Source: Mesostigma viride
Taxonomy: Eukaryota; Streptophyta; Mesostigmatophyceae; Mesostigmatales; Mesostigmataceae
DNA: 64,000 nt
NCBI GenBank assembly: GCA_009746045.1
Contig: RPFO01000707.1
Location: forward strand, 31,092 to 95,091
Direction: 5' to 3'
Shown: piece after piece, positions 62,374-64,000 of the stretch
How the letters are laid out: every line of letters begins with the position of its first letter
How positions within the stretch are numbered: position 1 is the stretch's first letter
Made by a program: the position numbers and the translations under genes
Notes under the pieces: generated by a model
Told to the model about the DNA's origin: nothing
Seen by the model: the letters and a program-made list of their open reading frames with translations, nothing else
The model's database searches: none

Positions 62374-62784
62374 CTAAGAGGCAGAGCCGTCGTGGAAGTT
62401 GAAGGAGAAGTCGACATCAGACCCCATAGTTTTATCCAGTATCGTCGTCACGTTAACCCCCCACTTCACCCCTGCCAGCACCTCCCTCGCTTGCCTCAGA
62501 CGTTCGCATCTATCCTTATGCCTACTCCAGTCCGCACGCTGGCACTCCTCACTGCAATATCTGGCATCCCTACATCCTCTACACCACTTGATATGAGGTC
62601 CTGTTTCGCACCCACACCCCTCCTTGGAGCACTTTCGCGTACTACGCATGCGATCCCCATCCCTCACGATCGGGTCAGAGAGCAAGAAAAAGTTCATGTT
62701 GAGGGGTACTGCCCCTACACATGCATCAGCCCTCACGCGCAGAGAATGCGTAACATTCGGTAAAATGCGCGCCCGTAGGTGCAC
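62374..62784 (-). CDS. MYND-type zinc finger protein
   Basis: Encodes KEGCGCETGPHIKWCRGCRD, ARYCSEECQRADWSRHKDRC, matching the MYND finger (paired Cys, YC-x3-C-Q-x3-W-x2-H-x3-C), which mediates protein-protein contacts. About 40 further residues end in DVDFSFNFHDGSAS. The track of open sequence begins with GTG at 62784; the real start may be ATG at about 62697 (MNFFLLSDPIV) or 62652 (MRSTRKC), or an upstream exon. The open stretch 62785-62880 in another frame (PKDGVPPFGVVHYKGAKDRV) suggests an upstream exon or a frameshift. Small single-domain MYND proteins are common in protists and also in some large DNA viruses. Confidence 0.7.
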   Translation of the reverse strand: MHLRARILPNVTHSLRVRADACVGAVPLNMNFFLLSDPIVRDGDRMRSTRKCSKEGCGCETGPHIKWCRGCRDARYCSEECQRADWSRHKDRCERLRQAREVLAGVKWGVNVTTILDKTMGSDVDFSFNFHDGSAS

Positions 62785-62883
62785 CCAAGCTGAGCCCCTT
62801 CCTCTTCCCCAACTCTATCTTTGGCCCCTTTGTAATGAACGACACCAAAAGGCGGAACTCCGTCCTTGGGTCTATGGGCACTC

Positions 62884-63126
62884 TTAGATCCATCTGTGGT
62901 CTGAAAAAACCTCTTGAATACAGAAGTTCATATCAGCTAGCTGGGCGTACATAATTCTCTCCATTTGGCTGAACGAATCAAACGCCAATAAAACGGCCAA
63001 GTGGCGGCCTGTCCTCTCCTGCGCGACTCGAACTTCCTCGAATATGACACGCGACAGAAAGCGAACTTGTTTGAAAACGTTTTGAAGGACGCTTCCGTAG
63101 ACTTCATTCACGATCTCGGACTCCAT
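62884..63126 (-). CDS. Small hypothetical protein, 80 aa
   Basis: ORF from ATG 63126 (MESEIVNEVYGSVLQNVFKQ) to TAA 62884, helical, no recognised motif. Preceded by an AT-rich region typical of the intergenic DNA of this cluster. It may be the first exon of the MYND gene, since the coding-like stretch just downstream lies between them. Confidence 0.4.
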   Translation of the reverse strand: MESEIVNEVYGSVLQNVFKQVRFLSRVIFEEVRVAQERTGRHLAVLLAFDSFSQMERIMYAQLADMNFCIQEVFSDHRWI

Positions 63127-63192
63127 CTTTTTCAGGGAAAAAACGAACAAAAATTCATAAACATTAATTTATTATTTTATAATAACAAGTTA

Positions 63193-63432
63193 CTATTCCT
63201 CGGAATAGTTTTTTTTTATCCATTCCACAAACGCGTTTGTCACAAACACCTTCCATGCTTTCTCAAGAACTTGTCCCCCTGATGTTTTTGAGTATTCAAA
63301 CTCGTCATCCGAAGAAACCAACTCCGGCACATCCTCCGAGAGGGTCTCTAAATTGTCATCGGCTTTCCTTTTGCGCTTGTGGTTTCCGAAGCATTTTTTT
63401 TGTTCTTCTTCTGACATTTGTTCTGCAACCAT
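63193..63432 (-). CDS. Small hypothetical acidic/basic protein, 79 aa
   Basis: ORF starting MVAEQMSEEEQKKC with a basic KRKRK patch that could be a nuclear localisation signal, then an acidic stretch (SEDVPELVSSDDEFEYSK). No family recognised. Co-oriented with the cluster. Confidence 0.4.
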   Translation of the reverse strand: MVAEQMSEEEQKKCFGNHKRKRKADDNLETLSEDVPELVSSDDEFEYSKTSGGQVLEKAWKVFVTNAFVEWIKKNYSEE

Positions 63433-63479
63433 GGAGTCATTTCGAGGGGGGTGTGGTTTAACGGGTGCAGATTCAAAGT

Positions 63480-64000
63480 AATTTGTTTTAGGTGAACGAT
63501 GGTAAAAACTTCATTAGATATTTTAAACGAACGAGAAGCAACAGAAACGACGGCGGGCGTAACTATCATGGAAAACTTGATATCACAGATCACAATGGAC
63601 ACGAACGCGCTGCAACTTTCACGACATATTCTTCGACATCGAAAATAAAAAAAGAAACGACGGCGGGCGTAACTATCATGAAACATTGATCTTACAAGAA
63701 GCTGACGGGGATGCAACTTTCACGACAAACACTTCGACATCGAAGATGCAAAGAAACGACGGGGCGTAACTATCATGGAAAGATTGAGCTTACAAGATGA
63801 CAAGTTAACTGACGGGGGTGCATCTTTCCCGAGATATATTTCGACATCGAAAAGGCAAAGAAACGACGGCGGGCGTAACTAGCATGACCAATGTTGGTCA
63901 TGTGCTCTTCCAGTAAGACAAGAAACGACGGCGGGCGTAACTATCACACGGTCCAGGTAAGAGTGACGTTGCAGAATTAATTGGTGTTTTGTAAAAGGGG
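63480..64000. repeat. Tandem repeat of about 100-110 bp carrying the cluster motif
   Basis: Five copies of GAAACGACGGCGGGCGTAAC-like sequence (starts at 63544, 63654, 63753, 63860 and 63922) with spacings of 110, 99, 107 and 62 bp, plus shared words ACTTTCACGACA and TTCGACATCGAA between them. It runs to the end of the window and has no coding signal. Confidence 0.85.

Noticed and set aside
63480..63960. Possible CRISPR-like array with 20-bp repeats and about 80-bp spacers
   Set aside because: The sequences between motifs are themselves similar, so this is an ordinary tandem repeat; no cas-like genes are present.

Overview
The window is nuclear DNA from a eukaryote with intron-rich genes and a very repeat-rich genome. 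The best organism clue is a complete 18-exon argJ gene with what looks like a plastid transit peptide, which points to an alga (green lineage plausible, not proven). Introns are GT-AG. In several genes every intron is phase 0. No rRNA, tRNA or CRISPR array was seen.

Layout. 1.4-6.6 kb (+): two tandem, diverged copies of an unrecognised multi-exon gene, possibly with a third remnant upstream; the first copy carries a 30-bp coding minisatellite. 7.7-15.6 kb: a near-perfect inverted duplication about 7.8 kb across. Each arm holds a decayed reading frame with a 2A-type ribosome-skipping motif and a small ORF near the hinge; the arms differ strongly in simple-repeat length. 15.6-20.3 kb: satellites. 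20-30 kb: sparse DNA with fragments of non-LTR retrotransposons (LINEs) and, at 27.3-29.5 kb (-), a gene for a Cys-rich four-helix membrane protein.

30.4-44.8 kb (+): argJ, ornithine acetyltransferase of the arginine pathway. Its introns are full of minisatellites and decayed copies of the adjacent exon edges. 45-52.2 kb: LINE remnants, including an ORF1 split by a 5.1-kb nested insertion: two abutting copies of a TIR element, the first itself carrying a TTAA-flanked element.

52.9-63.5 kb (-): a co-oriented, compact gene cluster unlike the rest of the window. It includes a six-exon gene for an unrecognised protein of about 1,430 residues, two genes sharing an N-terminal C-x4-C-x10-C-x2-H zinc motif, a MYND-finger gene and small ORFs. 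A motif close to GAAACGCCGGCGGTCGCAAC recurs about 15 times here, only in introns and intergenic DNA. This cluster and the 2A-bearing palindrome are the best candidates for undescribed biology. All homology calls were made by eye.
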